Notes under the pieces: generated by a model
Seen by the model: the letters and a program-made list of their open reading frames with translations, nothing else
Told to the model about the DNA's origin: nothing
Databases searched by the model: none
Assembly (NCBI GenBank): GCA_019448385.1
Contig: JAGTXO010000050.1
Coordinates: forward strand, 186,001-250,000
Source: Diacronema lutheri
Taxonomy: Eukaryota; Haptophyta; Pavlovophyceae; Pavlovales; Pavlovaceae
Length of the DNA stretch: 64,000 bases
Direction of reading: 5' to 3'
Shown: piece after piece, positions 51,699 to 62,887 of the stretch
How the letters are laid out: every line of letters starts with the position of its first letter
Numbering within the stretch: the stretch's first letter is position 1
Made by a program: the position numbers and the translations under genes

Positions 51699-54180
51699 TC
51701 GCCCGCGTCGCCGGCCGGCGGCGGCGGTGGCGGCGGTGACGGCGCGGCCACGGCGGCGGCAGCAGCGGCGGCGGCGGCGGTGGCGGCGGCGGCGGCGCCC
51801 AGCGCGGGCGGCGGCGGCGTGGCGGCGGCGGTGGCGGCGGCGGTGACGCCAGCGGCGGCCTTGGCGACGCGCGTCTGCGGCGGCGCTTCGGCGCGATCGG
51901 GGCTGCCCCCGCCACGCACCGCGCTCGTGCCCGCGCAGACGCCGCCCGGCGCACGATCGCTGGCCGCGCCGGTCAGCGCGACGCGGAGGCGCTCGCCGAC
52001 AGCGTACATGTCCGCCACGCTGAACGTGCGCGGCGCGGACGAGCAGCCCGCCGCGGCGAGCGCGTCGTTGAGCGCGCCCACTATCGCGAGGCCGCACGTC
52101 GCGCCACGCTGCGCCGCCTCGTCGAGCAGCCGCGCGCGGCGCACGCGCGAAATGTCGAGACCCGCCGCGTGCAGCGTGGCAGTTATCGCCGTGGCGAGCA
52201 CGAGCGCCTGCCTGCAGGGCGACGCGAGCGTGTCGACGAGCACCGCGTCGTAGCGACGCTCGCCCGCGCGCGCGACGCGCACAAGGCGCAACGCGGTGAA
52301 ATGGCCGGAGGCGAGCTGCGCGCCGTCGTCACCGCCCGCGCCGCCGCGCTCGTCCGACGGGCTCCACACGCCGATGACAGCCTGCGTTGTCGCCTCGCTG
52401 CGCAGGCGGTGCAGCAGCGCGGCGCGCTCGGCGTCGTCCTGAAACACCGCGGGTTGCGCGGCGAGCGGCACGTGGCAGACATGCCCGCCGCCGGCCTGCC
52501 CGTGCACGCGCAGCACGACCTCGCAGCACGCGTCGACGGTTGAGGCGAGCATGTCGCCGCTGGCGATGCGCTCCACCTCTGCCTGCGGGAGGCCGGCGCT
52601 CGCGGCGGCGGCGGCCAGCCGGCGCGCAGCCGCGTCGCCCGCCCACGCAAGCAGCGCCGAGTTGGCGGGTTGGAGGGGAAGCTCAAGGGCGGCTGGTTCG
52701 GTGGCGGTAGCCTCGTTGGCAACGGGCACGTTGGCGGTGCGCGCGTTGGCGGCGGGCGCGGCGGCGATGGCTGGTGGGGCGGAGGACACGCCCGCGGCGG
52801 CGGGCGCGGACGCGGCAGCGGCAGCGGCTAGCGGGGCGGGGAAAACGCCGTCGGTGGCAGGCGCGGAGGCGAATGCAGGAGCAACTAGTGGGGCGGGAAA
52901 ATCGGCGGCAGGCGCGAAGGCGGATGCAGCAGCGGCTAGTGCGGCGGGGAAAACACCGTCGGCGGCAGGCGCGAAGGCGGATGCAGGAGCGCCCAGCGGG
53001 GCGCAGAAAACACCGTCGGCGGCAGGCGCGAAGGCGACAGCAGCAGCGGCCAGTGGAGCGGAGGCGCAGGGCCACGCGCGCGCCAGCCGTGCAAGCCCAA
53101 GCCGCGCGCGAGCGACGCACGCGCCGATGGCCGAGGCGGCGGCGCAGGCCACGACGTGGCCTGGCACCGGTGTGGCCAGCCGCTCGCGGGTGTGCACGTC
53201 GAGCCGCGCCCCACGCCAAGAGCGGCGGCGCGCTGAACGGAGGCGCGCGACCCCGATCGATCCGCCCGCGCACGCGCGCGCCGGCTCAGTGTGGCCAACG
53301 CGCGCCGCTATGCAAGGCGCGCGCGCGATAACGGCGGCTGTCGGCCGTGGCGTGCGCGTGGCGGCGCCGCGGCGACGGGCGCGGCACACGAGCCGCTCGG
53401 GCGCGCCGCCGCCGCGCGGCACGATGTCGAGCAGCACGGTCACGCCGCGCGCGCGCGCGACCGCCGTGCACGCGAGCCGCACGGGCAGCGGCGGCCCGTC
53501 CGGGCGCGCGAGCGCCGCCACCTCGGCGTCGGTGAGGCTGTGCAGCTCGCGGCGCGCGCGCGCGAACGCGGCGATGTCCGCGCGCAGCTCCGCGTCCGTG
53601 CCGAGCGCGGCACGCGCGTGCACGGGGAGCGACGCGCGCAGCGCGTGGAGCACGCCGCCGCGCGCGCCGCGCGGCGCCGGCGCGCGCTCGCGCTCAGCGC
53701 GCGCGGCGCGCGTGAGCTCGCGCACCGCGCGCGCGAGATTGCGCCGCGCGGCCGCGACGGGAGGGCTAGGTGCGCGCGCGCGCCGGTTGTAGCGCGGCCG
53801 CGCCGAGTCGAGGGGCGGCGGACGCGGTGCGTACGCCGCGGCGCGGCCCGCGCGCCAAAAGGCCGGCGGCGGGCGCAGCTCCGTCGCGTCGACCGCGGCC
53901 GCGAGCGCGCCGAGCGCGGCGTCGCTGTCGCCCGCCGCGTCGGCCGCGTCGACGAGCACGAAGAGCGCGCCGAGCGCGCGCGACGCGGCCGCCTGCGCGG
54001 CGGTGGGGCGGGCGCAGGCAGCGACGCATGCGGCCGCCATGCCGCGCGCCGCGGCGAACGCCGGTGACGTGACGGCCGCGCCGATGGCAACGGCGGCGGC
54101 GGCGACGGTGGAGGCGGCAGCGCCGGCGATGGAGGTGGCAGCGGCGGCGGCGCTTGCCATCGCGCGGCGCGCGAGACGCG
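45353..54180 (-). CDS. Giant polyprotein segment: Ulp1-like protease plus YqaJ-like nuclease
   Basis: One open frame of nearly 3,000 codons. A Ulp1/C48-like domain lies at about 52310-52090: His in SGHFTALRLV, Asp in VLVDTLAS, and Gln-x4-Cys in AAQRGATCGLAIV, the expected order and spacing type. A YqaJ/lambda-exonuclease-like PD-(D/E)XK nuclease lies at about 47925-47350: SPRWHDERWEEVTGS, GEAVALRKLAA, SPDGL, LVEVKT and HRDQLQLGMHVLG. Ala/Pro-rich repeats and a (GCG)28 poly-Ala tract separate them. The region between (50300-48000) has conserved-looking blocks I do not recognise, including a Cys cluster (GCTCPATC). The frame stops at 45353 but continues in another frame into the Fanzor part. 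The start is unknown; it probably joins the upstream segment by splicing. Confidence 0.6.
45975..46100. repeat. Ala/Pro-coding tandem repeat
   Basis: Units of about 21 to 24 bases alternating GCGGCGGGCGGC and GACGGCGGGCGGC. Read on the minus strand they encode APPPA-type repeats in the giant unit. Confidence 0.85.
51615..51698. repeat. (GCG)28 trinucleotide run
   Basis: About 84 bases of perfect GCG/GGC repeat inside the giant unit, encoding poly-Ala on the minus strand. It is flanked by further GGC-rich imperfect repeats to about 51,850. Confidence 0.95.
52790..53060. repeat. Degenerate ~60-base tandem repeat
   Basis: Four to five copies of a unit encoding SAFAPAADGVFPAPLAAAA-like residues on the minus strand, just upstream of the second Ulp1-like domain. 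Confidence 0.8.
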
Positions 54181-57100
54181 AGGCGCCACCGGCCCGCTGC
54201 GCGCGCGGCGGCGGCGCGCATCGTCGCCGCGCCAGGCGCCGCCGCGCCGACGCCGCCGGCGCCCGCGCCGTCGCCGCTCTCGGCCGTGCAGGGCTCCGAT
54301 GGCGAACCCGGCGTGCGCTGGCGCGTGATGCGCGCGCCGAGGCGCGCGCTCCGTGCCGCGCGGCCGGCGACGTCGAGGAAGCGCCGTGCGCGCGCCGCGC
54401 GCAGGCCACGCGCGCGCAGCGGCGCACCGACAGGCGCCGAGCGCCGCGGCGCGCACGCCGGCGCGTCGCTGTCGGGTTGCGCAGCGCGCGCGCGGGAACT
54501 CGGCGCGGCGTGTGCGGGCGGCGGGCGCGCGCCCGCGCGGCGCAGAGGCGGGAGGCGCCGGCCGCAGACGAGGCGTGTGCGCAACCAGGACGGCGAGGGC
54601 CGCAGGGCGCCGTCGACGTCGCGCATCGGCGGGCCGCGAGCGCGCCGCGCAGCCGTGCGGCGCGCGCGAGGCGCTCGGCGGCGCGCGCGCCGCACGGCGC
54701 GCGCGGCGGCGCGCACGCCAGCGACGGCTGCGGCCACGCCGCGCGCCAACACGGCCGCGGCGTGCGCCATCGCACCGAGCACGGCGCGTGGCGCGCCGAG
54801 CAAGCGCAGCAAGCGCGACGCCGTCGCGCGCGCCGGCGCACCGTGTGCAGGGGCCTCGCCAGCGCCAGCACCGACGCCGCCATCGCCGCAGCCGCAGGTG
54901 GCGTCGCCGCCGCCGCAGGCGTCGCGACGGACGCCGCCGCCGCCGAAACAATCGCCGCACACGTCGCCGCCGACGTTGCCACCCCAGCCGCCGTTGCGTG
55001 CGCAGGTGGCTGCGGCGCGTGCGTGCGGGAGGCGTGCCGTGCGGCGCGCATCACACGGGCTGCGCGACGCGAGCGACGCCGCCGGGGTCCCCGCTGCGCC
55101 AGGCGCGCCGTGCGCGCCAGCCTCGCCGGCCTCGCCGGCGCGCGGTCGCGCGCTCGCCTCGACGTGGCCGCCTCCGCCGCCATCGCCGCCGTCGAACCGG
55201 GCGGCGGAGGGCTGCCGCTCGAACCGCTCGTCGGCGTCGGCCGCCACCGCCGCCTCGCGCTCCGCCGCCGCGGCGGCCGCACGGCGCGCGTGGCGGAGCG
55301 CGCGGCCGCCGTCCGCTGCGCGGCGTGGCGGCGCGGGCGCCGCCTTCGGCGCGCGCGGCCCCTCGGCGCGCTCGCGGAGCACGGCGAGCGGCGTGCCCGT
55401 GGCGACGCTCGTGCAGACGCGCCGCAAGGCGGCGCTTACGCACGCGTGGACGACGCGCGCCGTCCGCTTGTCGGCGGCGCGCGCGGCGCGGCGCGCGGCC
55501 TTGGCGGCGGCCTTTTTGGCGCGCCTCCGCTCCGCCTGCTCCGACAGCGCGCGCGCCTGGCGCTCGGCTGCGAGCGCGTCCTCGGGCGAAACGGTCGGCC
55601 TCGGCGGCCGCGCGCGCGCGCTGCGACGCTGCGCGCTGCGGCGGTCGGACGGCGGCTGCCGCGGCGGCGAGGACGGCGAGCGCGAGCTCGGCGTGGGCGA
55701 CCAATCGCCGCTGACGGTTGCGAGCGGCGCAAACGGGTTGTCGTCCCCGCGCCCCGCGGCGTGCGACAGTGCACGCGGCGTCGGGCGCCGGCCGACCGCT
55801 GGCGGGCCCCACTCGGACGGCGGCTCCGAGGGCGAGCGCGCCGTCGGCGCCGCGCGTTGCGCGGCCGGCGGCGCCTCCCGGTCCAGCGCCGCCTGCTCTC
55901 TCGCCGCGGCCTGCTCGTCACCCTCCGGCACGCCACGCGGCGCGAGCACCGCGGTGGCGCAGCGCGTCGCGTTGAGCAACGCCGCCTCCATCTGCCGCAC
56001 GCTGGCCTTGGCGCACGCCACACCCTGTCTCGCCCGGCGCAGCGCCTCGTGCGCGCGGCGCACATCCGCGTCGGCATCTTCGCGCATGCCAAAGTGCGCC
56101 TGTTGCAGCCGCAGGTCCGCAGGGCGCCCCTGCGCGCGAGGGGCACGGGCGCGGCGGCGCGCGGGTGACGGAGCTGGCGCGCCGCTCTGCGCTGCGCGCA
56201 CGCCAATCGACGAGCGCGCGCGCGGCGGGGCGCGCGCGCGCGCGCGCGCGCGCGCTGCCTACCCAGCCGCCGGCCGGCTCGCGCGAGCGCGCCAGCTGCT
56301 CCGCCGCCTCGGCGTCGAGCACGCGCTGCTGCGCCTCCTCCTCGCCCAGTGCAGCGAGGTGCAGCCGGCGGGCTGCCTTGCGGCAGTTGCCCTCCGCCTT
56401 GCCCACGGCCTTGCGCGCCGCGTCGACGGGGTCGTCGTTGGCTCTGGCGCGCCTGCGCTTGCCCTTGTCGGCGGGCGGCGGCTCGGCGCGCTGCGGCGCG
56501 CCGAGCGCGTCGTCAGCTCCGCACGCGGCCGCCCGCGGGCGGCGGGCCCCAAAGAGCGCACCGGTCGCCGTGCGCGCCGCGCAAGCAACGACCAGCGCTG
56601 ACATGCCGGCGAAGACCGCACCGCCCAGCGCCACGGTTGCCACGATGCGCAGCGTCCCGTGCGCAGGCCGCGCTGCCTCCGCCGCTTTGGCGGCCTCGCG
56701 CGCGCGCGCATCGGCGGCTCTCATCTCGTGCAGCAGCCCGGCCGCGCCGCTCGCGCCGTCGCGGCCGCGCGCGAGCTCGCACAGCACCGCCGCCGCGCGC
56801 CGCGTGGGCTCGCGCGCGAGCAGCTGCGCGCCGCCGTCGGGGCGCAGCTTCTCAACGAACTCGACAAACGTCGCGTCGCGCCAGAGGGACATGCGGTAGG
56901 CCCTGTGCACCGCCCCCTCGTGCTCGCGCATCCGCCGTGCCGCCCGCCTGCCGTCGCGCGCGTGCGCGTGCGCGGCCGCGTCGACTCCCGCGACGCCGCG
57001 CTGCGCGTCGCGCGCGGCCGACGACGGCGCCGCCGCGCTGCCCGCCAAGGGCGCCGCAGCGGCGACGCGCGCGTGCGGAGCGACGGGATCGCCGGCGGCC

Positions 57101-59930
57101 GGCGGCTCGGCGCGCTGCGGCGTGCCGTTTGCTCCGCGCGCGGCCGTCCCGGGGGAGATGGCCGCGATGGCGCCGCCAGCCGCGCCGCGCGCCAGCCACG
57201 CGCATAGGCTGCCGACGAGCTCGCCGAGACCCCCGACGGTCGCCGCGGCGGCGAGTGCGCCGGGCTTGCCGGCCGACAGCGGCTCGCGAGCGTCGTCGTC
57301 GCAGCCGCCGGCACCCGTCTTGGCGAGTGCGTCGCGCTCGCCCTCGACGCCCGCCACGACCGCCGCCCCTCCGTCGTCCGCCGCGCCGGCCGCGCGCGCG
57401 GCCGGGCGCAGAGGAGGCGTGCCGGTGCAGCCGTCGCCGCTCGTCTTCGCCGTTTCCTCCACCTTGGTCGCTTCGTCGCCACCTGCGCCATCTCCGACGC
57501 CGGGGCCCTTGGTCACGCTTGCCGCCATGCGCGCCGTGCCCGCCGGCCAGCCCGCCGACTGCTCGAGCGCGGCGGCGAGCGGCGCGACGCGCGCCGACTC
57601 GGGCGCGCTCTCGTCATCGGGCTCGAGCGCGTTGTGCAGGCGCGCGAGCGCGCGCGCGACGGCCGCGGCGCCACTGCCGGGGGCGCGGCTCGCCGCGCGC
57701 GCCGCCAGGCCGGCACGAACATGAGCGCCGACACGAGCGCCGCGAGCGCGCGCGCCTCGCGCGCGTCGCTCGTGCCGAGGCGCGGCGGCACGCGCGCGGC
57801 GCCGCGCGGCGCGGTGCCTCGGAAGCGTGGGCTCAGCGTGTAGGCGAGGTGCTGCGGCACGCCGCGCGCCTCCGCGATCGCGCGTCCGTCCTCGACCTCG
57901 CGCCACGCCTTCGCGATCGCCGGCGTGGCGCGCGCGAGCCAGTCGGGGTCGGCGGGCAGGTGGATCACGACGAGAATCGGCGCCCAGTCCAGCCGCGGGT
58001 TCTTGTGACGGTCGGGCACGACCCACACGAGCAGCACCGTGCCCTCCGCGCCGCACGCCGCCTCGTAGATCCTGGGCTGCGAGCGCCAATCGGGCCTGAC
58101 GCGCAGCGCCCGCGCGTGGTCGATGGCGGCGGCGCGGTCGCCATTGAAGTGAACCGACGTCACCTCGCCGATGACGGACCGGCCGGACCGCCAGCAGAAC
58201 ACCGCGTCCGCCGACCCGCCGGCGATGGCCGCGAGCGATTCGGGCGCGGCGAGCCGCGGCAAGCCCTCGAAGGCGGCAAAGTCCTCGTGCGCATTGTACA
58301 CGCCGCCCCAGCCGTCGTGCGCGTACGCGCGCGCGGCCGCTCGTACCGCGCGCGGCTGGTTCTCCACGCCCGACGTCATGTGCCATGTCGTCCCCGCGAA
58401 GCCGCGCTCGCCCAGCTCGGCCCGCACGACGGTACCGTACCCCGCGCCCTGCGTCGGGGCGGCGAGGTGGTGCATGCCCGCGCCGGTCACGCCCTCCGTG
58501 CGCTGCCGCGTGACGATCGTGCCCGTCGCGTGCGCGAAAAGCGTGTCGACCACGGCGGGCGCGCGCCCGCTGTTCGCCCGCAGCCGCGCCCTACCCGCTT
58601 TTAGCTGCTCGGGGTCCTTGGCGTCGTACACGCGCGCGTCCGCGTCGCCCTCATCAGGCGCAGTGTGGACGCAGCGGCGTCCGAGCGGCGCCGAGCCACC
58701 GCCGTCCGCCGCCGCCGGCGAGGTTGGCGCCGCGCCCGCCGCCACCGCGCTCGTCGCCGCCGTGCCCGTCACCACCGCCGCAGCCGCCGCGCCCGCGAGG
58801 TCGTCGTCCCCGTCCTCCGCGCCCTCCCCGTCGTCAGCGGTGGTGGCGTCGCCATCGTCCCCGTCGCCCTCGCCCCCGCCGAGGCTGCTGAATGGTCGGG
58901 GCCCCCACGCCGAGGCGGCGCGCCGCTGCGGCGCACGCGGCGGTGGCGCTCGCGACGGCGGCCTTGGCGCCGCCGCGCCGCGCGGCCTGGCCGCCGTCGA
59001 CAGCGCGCGGCCTGCAGCGCCCGTGAGCGCGTCGAGCGCGGCCGTGCGTGCGATGCGGTCGTCGGGCGCGCGCAGCGCCGCCTCGACGGCCTGCAGCAGC
59101 CCGTCGGGCGCGGATCCGCCGACACTGGCATCGCACGCCTCGGCGAGCCGCGCGGCCTCGGCGAGCCGCGCGGCCTCGCGGGTGAACGGGCCGAAGCGCC
59201 TGGCGCGGTCGCCGAGCAGAGCGCCGATGGCGGCGCGGAGCGTGCGCGCGCGGGTCTCCTCGTACGCGGCCGTCGTGAGGCGCGCGAGGCGCGCGTCCAA
59301 AGCCTTCTTGATGTCGACAAGGACACTCGCGCGGCGGCCGTAGAGCGTCGATGCGCTCGCCACGACCTCGGCCGCGACTGTTGCCGCGGCGAAGCAACAC
59401 GCGGCCCCACTCTGCGGGGGCGCCTTGAAGGCATCGATGGGCGGCGCTGTTCTGCCGATGCGCTGCGCAAGCTTCTTGATGAGCACGCCGGCCGCCGTGG
59501 CGTACGCCGATTCGCCGTTGCCCAAGGTGCGCGAATCGGCGAGCAGGGCGAGCGCGGCGCCGGGCGGCGCGCCGCGCTGCGCGGGCGGCGCGAGGAGCAG
59601 GTACGCCGCCGTCCAGTGCACGAGGCCGCTGGACGCGCGGAGGCAGAGCGGTAGCACGACCACGAGCACCTGCCCAAACCGGTCCGCATCCGCGCATGCT
59701 TTGCGCAGGTTGCGCAGCGCCACCTTGAGCGCATGCTGCGAGCACCCCGTGTCGCCCACCCTAACCCTGCTCGTGCCGAAATCCGCGTAACGCAGCAGGG
59801 CGATGAGGCAAGTGGATGGGACCACGTGGGGGTGGGTATCTCCCGGCGACAGAATGGTGCTGAGGGCCAGCGAGAAACTGTCCGAGCCGCCCCGCCCGCC
59901 GGGCAAAGCGTCCTTCACGGAGTCCTCCAT
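54181..59930 (-). CDS. N-terminal part of giant unit: Ulp1-like domain, membrane helix, coiled coil
   Basis: From the ATG at 59930 (MEDSVKDALPGGRGG). A C48-like domain lies at about 59720-59350: His in SGLVHWTAAYLLL (59614-59616), Asp in LLADSRT and Gln-x4-Cys in PPQSGAACCF. A second conserved block at about 58480-57860 has WGGVYNAHEDFAAFEGLPRL. After a short intron or frame break near 57690, the frame continues with a hydrophobic helix at about 56640-56570 (GGAVFAGMSALVVAC) and a Lys/Arg-rich helix, then a GTAGG donor near 56262. Downstream is a coiled-coil segment (about 56125-55900) and a low-complexity Arg/Ala-rich stretch. Exon joints are not fully resolved; it may be one gene with the downstream segments. 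Confidence 0.5.
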
Positions 59931-61229
59931 CTGCAGACTGTGGGCACGTCAGTGTCCGGATGGCGGCCCGGATGATACTTGGGAGAATTTACATGATGCC
60001 CTGGAGAATGCCCCGCTCTCCCACAACCAGGACCCGCCAGCGCGCCGAGCCTACTCGTTTGCCCGCGCCGCCTCTCTTTGCGCGCCCGAGCGCGGCCTCC
60101 GAGCGCGGCCAACGTCCTCCGGGGGCGTGCATCGTGGCTGCTCGGAGGGGCTGCGACGCGGCGAAAGCTCGCTGCGCGGCCGCAACGTGAGCGCGCGCGC
60201 GCGGCCGCGCGCCGGCCTGCGCTGCTCTGCACGGCCGCGCGCCGGCCTGCGCAGCCTCGTCGCGCAGCGTGAGCGCGAGCGCGCGCGAGGCGAGCTCGGC
60301 GGATGGGTGCGCGGCGGCGTTGGCGGCGGGTGCGGCGGCAGGCTGGGCGGCGGGTTTGGACGGAGAGTGTCGGGGAAGAACGGGGCGCATCCTGGCTGGG
60401 AGTTGGACGGCGCCCACCACGCGCTGGCGGATCCTGGTTGCCACCACCACCCCCCCCCCCCCCCCCCCCCCCCCCGGAGACGAGGACCAGGGGCATGGCC
60501 GACTCGCTGCGCCGCACAGCGCGCGGCGCGCGGCATGCTGCGCGACCTCAAGCACATCCAGCCGCGCTCCGCCCACGCAACGCGCGCAATGCCGCGTTGC
60601 ACTGCGGGTGTGCACGTGCGGCTCTCACGCGCACTGTGTTGCACGAACGGCATCACGCCACCCAGCTGCGTCCGGACCACGCGCCGCGCGCAGGCGACCA
60701 CACAGGGGCGCGCCGCGCCGCGCGTGCGCGCCCTCGCAACCGTTGCAGCACGCTCTGCCTTGCACTGCGCCGAGCCGCCGCGCGCTGTGCGCGTGCATGC
60801 AGGGCGCACGCGTGCGACGAAGCGCGCGCGCGGCGAGGCGCGCGGGCGGCTCGCTGCGCGGGCGGCAACGCGCCCAGCTGCGCCCAGGCCAGGCGCGCGC
60901 CCGCGAGTGCCACCGGGACGCACTGCCCCCGCCGGGGTCGCCGCGCGCTCTGTGCGTGCGCTCGCGCGCTGCGAGCGCGGCGGAACGTTCGTGCATGGCG
61001 CGAAGAGCGCGGCACCCGAAGACGGCTGCCCCGAGCCCGCGCCGGGTGGCACCGAGCGGCGGCACCTCCTCGGCGAGCCCGCCCCGCGCCTTCCCCTCCA
61101 CGTGGCGTTTTGAGGCAGACGGACACGCGCCCACACTGCGACTGGGCACGCTGCTCGAGGCAGACACGCACCCAACGCGCGCGCACCACGCGCCCGCGTC
61201 GGCGGGCCGGTGTGAACGAGCGAGAGCTC
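59931..61229. other. Low-complexity region without a supported gene
   Basis: Arg/Ala-rich open frames in all six frames, as expected for very GC-rich DNA. A CCCACAG before the ATG at 59930 could be a 3' splice site for the giant unit (minus strand), so an upstream exon may lie here. Otherwise I see only a poly-C run. Confidence 0.5.
60450..60475. repeat. Poly-C run, 26 bases
   Basis: Follows CCACCACCA. No clear splice acceptor directly after it (CGGAGACGAGG). Confidence 0.95.
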
Positions 61230-62275
61230 GGTGTCGCCAACGGGGGCACGGGCGCGACTTCGGTCCGCCTCTCGACGGACGCAGGCGACGCTGCCGGGAA
61301 CTTCCCCGACGCCTGCACATCCAGGGCTTCGAGGTACAGAGCTGGGCAACAGTGCCGCTCGTCACCGATGAGGCGGCCAAGCTCGCTATCCTTGCTGCCC
61401 TCGGCTCCACCAAACAGCCGGGCGACCCAACGGTTCGTGATCGCCTGGCCGCCAGGTGCGAACCGCGCCCGTGCAAGCGCTTCACCCGCATTCTCCGCCC
61501 CGCTGCGGACGTCCGCCTGCCGGCCGCGAACACGGCCGGTGCGCGTTGCCGCCTGGCCCAACACGAAAACCCGCCCGCCCCCGAGGCCGCAGGTCCTGCC
61601 TGCCCAAGCGCAGCCCAACGGCACGCAGACAGCCCGCCTTGGCAACCGACTCGTGCGCGAGCGCTCCGCCCTCCACAAGAGCCTGCCCCACGCCACCGCC
61701 GACGCGGAGCCAGCGCAGCCGACGCCCCTCCGCGACGCTCGCGCCGCAAGGCGCAAGGGCCCCGGCGAGACGTCGTCAACCAAGCCCGCCGCTGGCACAG
61801 CGCCGGCACCCGGAGCCCACCCCAAGCCCCCGCGCACGCCTCGCCCCCCCCCCCCCCCCCCCCCCCCCCCCCGATCGGCGGACCGATTGCGTTTTGGCGC
61901 GCCAGGCTCAAAGCGCCATCGCAGTGGCGGGCCCGCAGACGCAGACGCGGACATGCCCAACGCTGGGCACTGAGGCCGCAGGCCGGCCCTCCTGGACCTG
62001 GCGGGCGAGCTGCCCGCGCAGCGGCCACGCGAGCCTCGCACTGACCGTGGCGGTCGCTGCCACCGTGATAGCTGCGGGTGCGGCGGCCTTGGCCCCAACC
62101 CCATCATCCGTCTTCATCCCCGCCCTGCTCGCGCTCGCGGCCTACGTCGGCAATCCCTGCACCGGGATCCGCCCCGCGAAGTCCACACAAGACTTATCCG
62201 TGCTGCACGCCAGCCGCGCGCGCCGACGCGCGCCGCTCCCACACGCTCACCTCCGTTTCCGCGGGCGGCCCAACG

Positions 62276-62315
<40 letters not shown>

Positions 62316-62700
62316 CAGGCGGCCATCGAGCCGCATTAGCACACCCGCCCGGGGCCTCCCGCCGCACCCGCAGCGGCTCGGCGCCTTGAATCCTCCCGTC
62401 CCCCGGGGTGAGGCCTTCAACCCGGGCCCAGCGCGCTCCGACTGCCTCACGCGCGCCAGCGCCAACCTCGGCGGCATGGTAGACCCCGAGCGAAAAGCCG
62501 CACTTCTCGCCGTCCTCGTCAGGCGCAAGTACGTTATCCTGCTCCTACTGCCGACGCGGCTCCCGCGCGCGCGGACTACTACGCCGGGCAGATCGCCGCA
62601 GACGCACGTGAGTGCACACGTGCGGACAAGGCGCACACGCTCGACGTCCAGTTAGCGCACGTGCACGTGCGCGCCACTGGTCACATTTGAGCGTCCGTGC
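61230..62700 (+). CDS. Possible degraded or multi-exon plus-strand coding region
   Basis: Coding-like patches in different frames: about 61323-61440 (GFEVQSWATVPLVTDEAAKL), 61540-61840 (Pro/Ala/Arg-rich), a hydrophobic stretch at about 62035-62150 (LALTVAVAATVIAAGAAAL), and about 62400-62640 (NLGGMVDPERKAALLAVLVRR, then a frame change to ADYYAGQIAADARECTRADK). Two poly-C runs lie between them, the second followed by GGCAG, suggesting introns. The NLGGM...R..LL...L pattern vaguely recalls the start of an endonuclease/exonuclease domain of retroelements. Neither a gene model nor an identity is secure. Confidence 0.3.
61844..61872. repeat. Poly-C run, 29 bases
   Basis: Within the possible plus-strand coding region. 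A GCGCCAG acceptor-like site lies about 40 bases downstream. Confidence 0.95.
62276..62313. repeat. Poly-C run, 38 bases
   Basis: Followed immediately by GGCAGG, which reads as a plus-strand 3' splice site. Confidence 0.95.
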
Positions 62701-62856
62701 TCGCCCACAGCGTCGCCATCCACAAGATGCGCGCTGGAGCCATCCAAGCAGGGCTCTGCCTGCTCGGCTTCCGCAAGGCAATTTGGGCCGCGGACAGCGG
62801 ACAGCGGACGGCGTGCGCGTGCGAGGTGCGAAAGGAGGAAGAAGGTAGGGAGAGTT

Positions 62857-62887
<31 letters not shown>

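Larger units (their letters stand above)
40690..59930 (-). mobile_element. Large composite Fanzor-bearing mobile element, borders unproven
   Basis: About 19 kb of minus-strand coding sequence with domains typical of selfish elements: two Ulp1/C48-like proteases, a YqaJ-like nuclease, a chromodomain and a Fanzor nuclease, and no host housekeeping gene. The left border is placed where the host propeller gene loses homology. The right border is set at the first ATG of the unit, but could lie beyond the USP-like gene at 64,000. I did not find terminal inverted repeats or a target-site duplication by eye. Internal frame breaks suggest partial decay. Confidence 0.6.
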
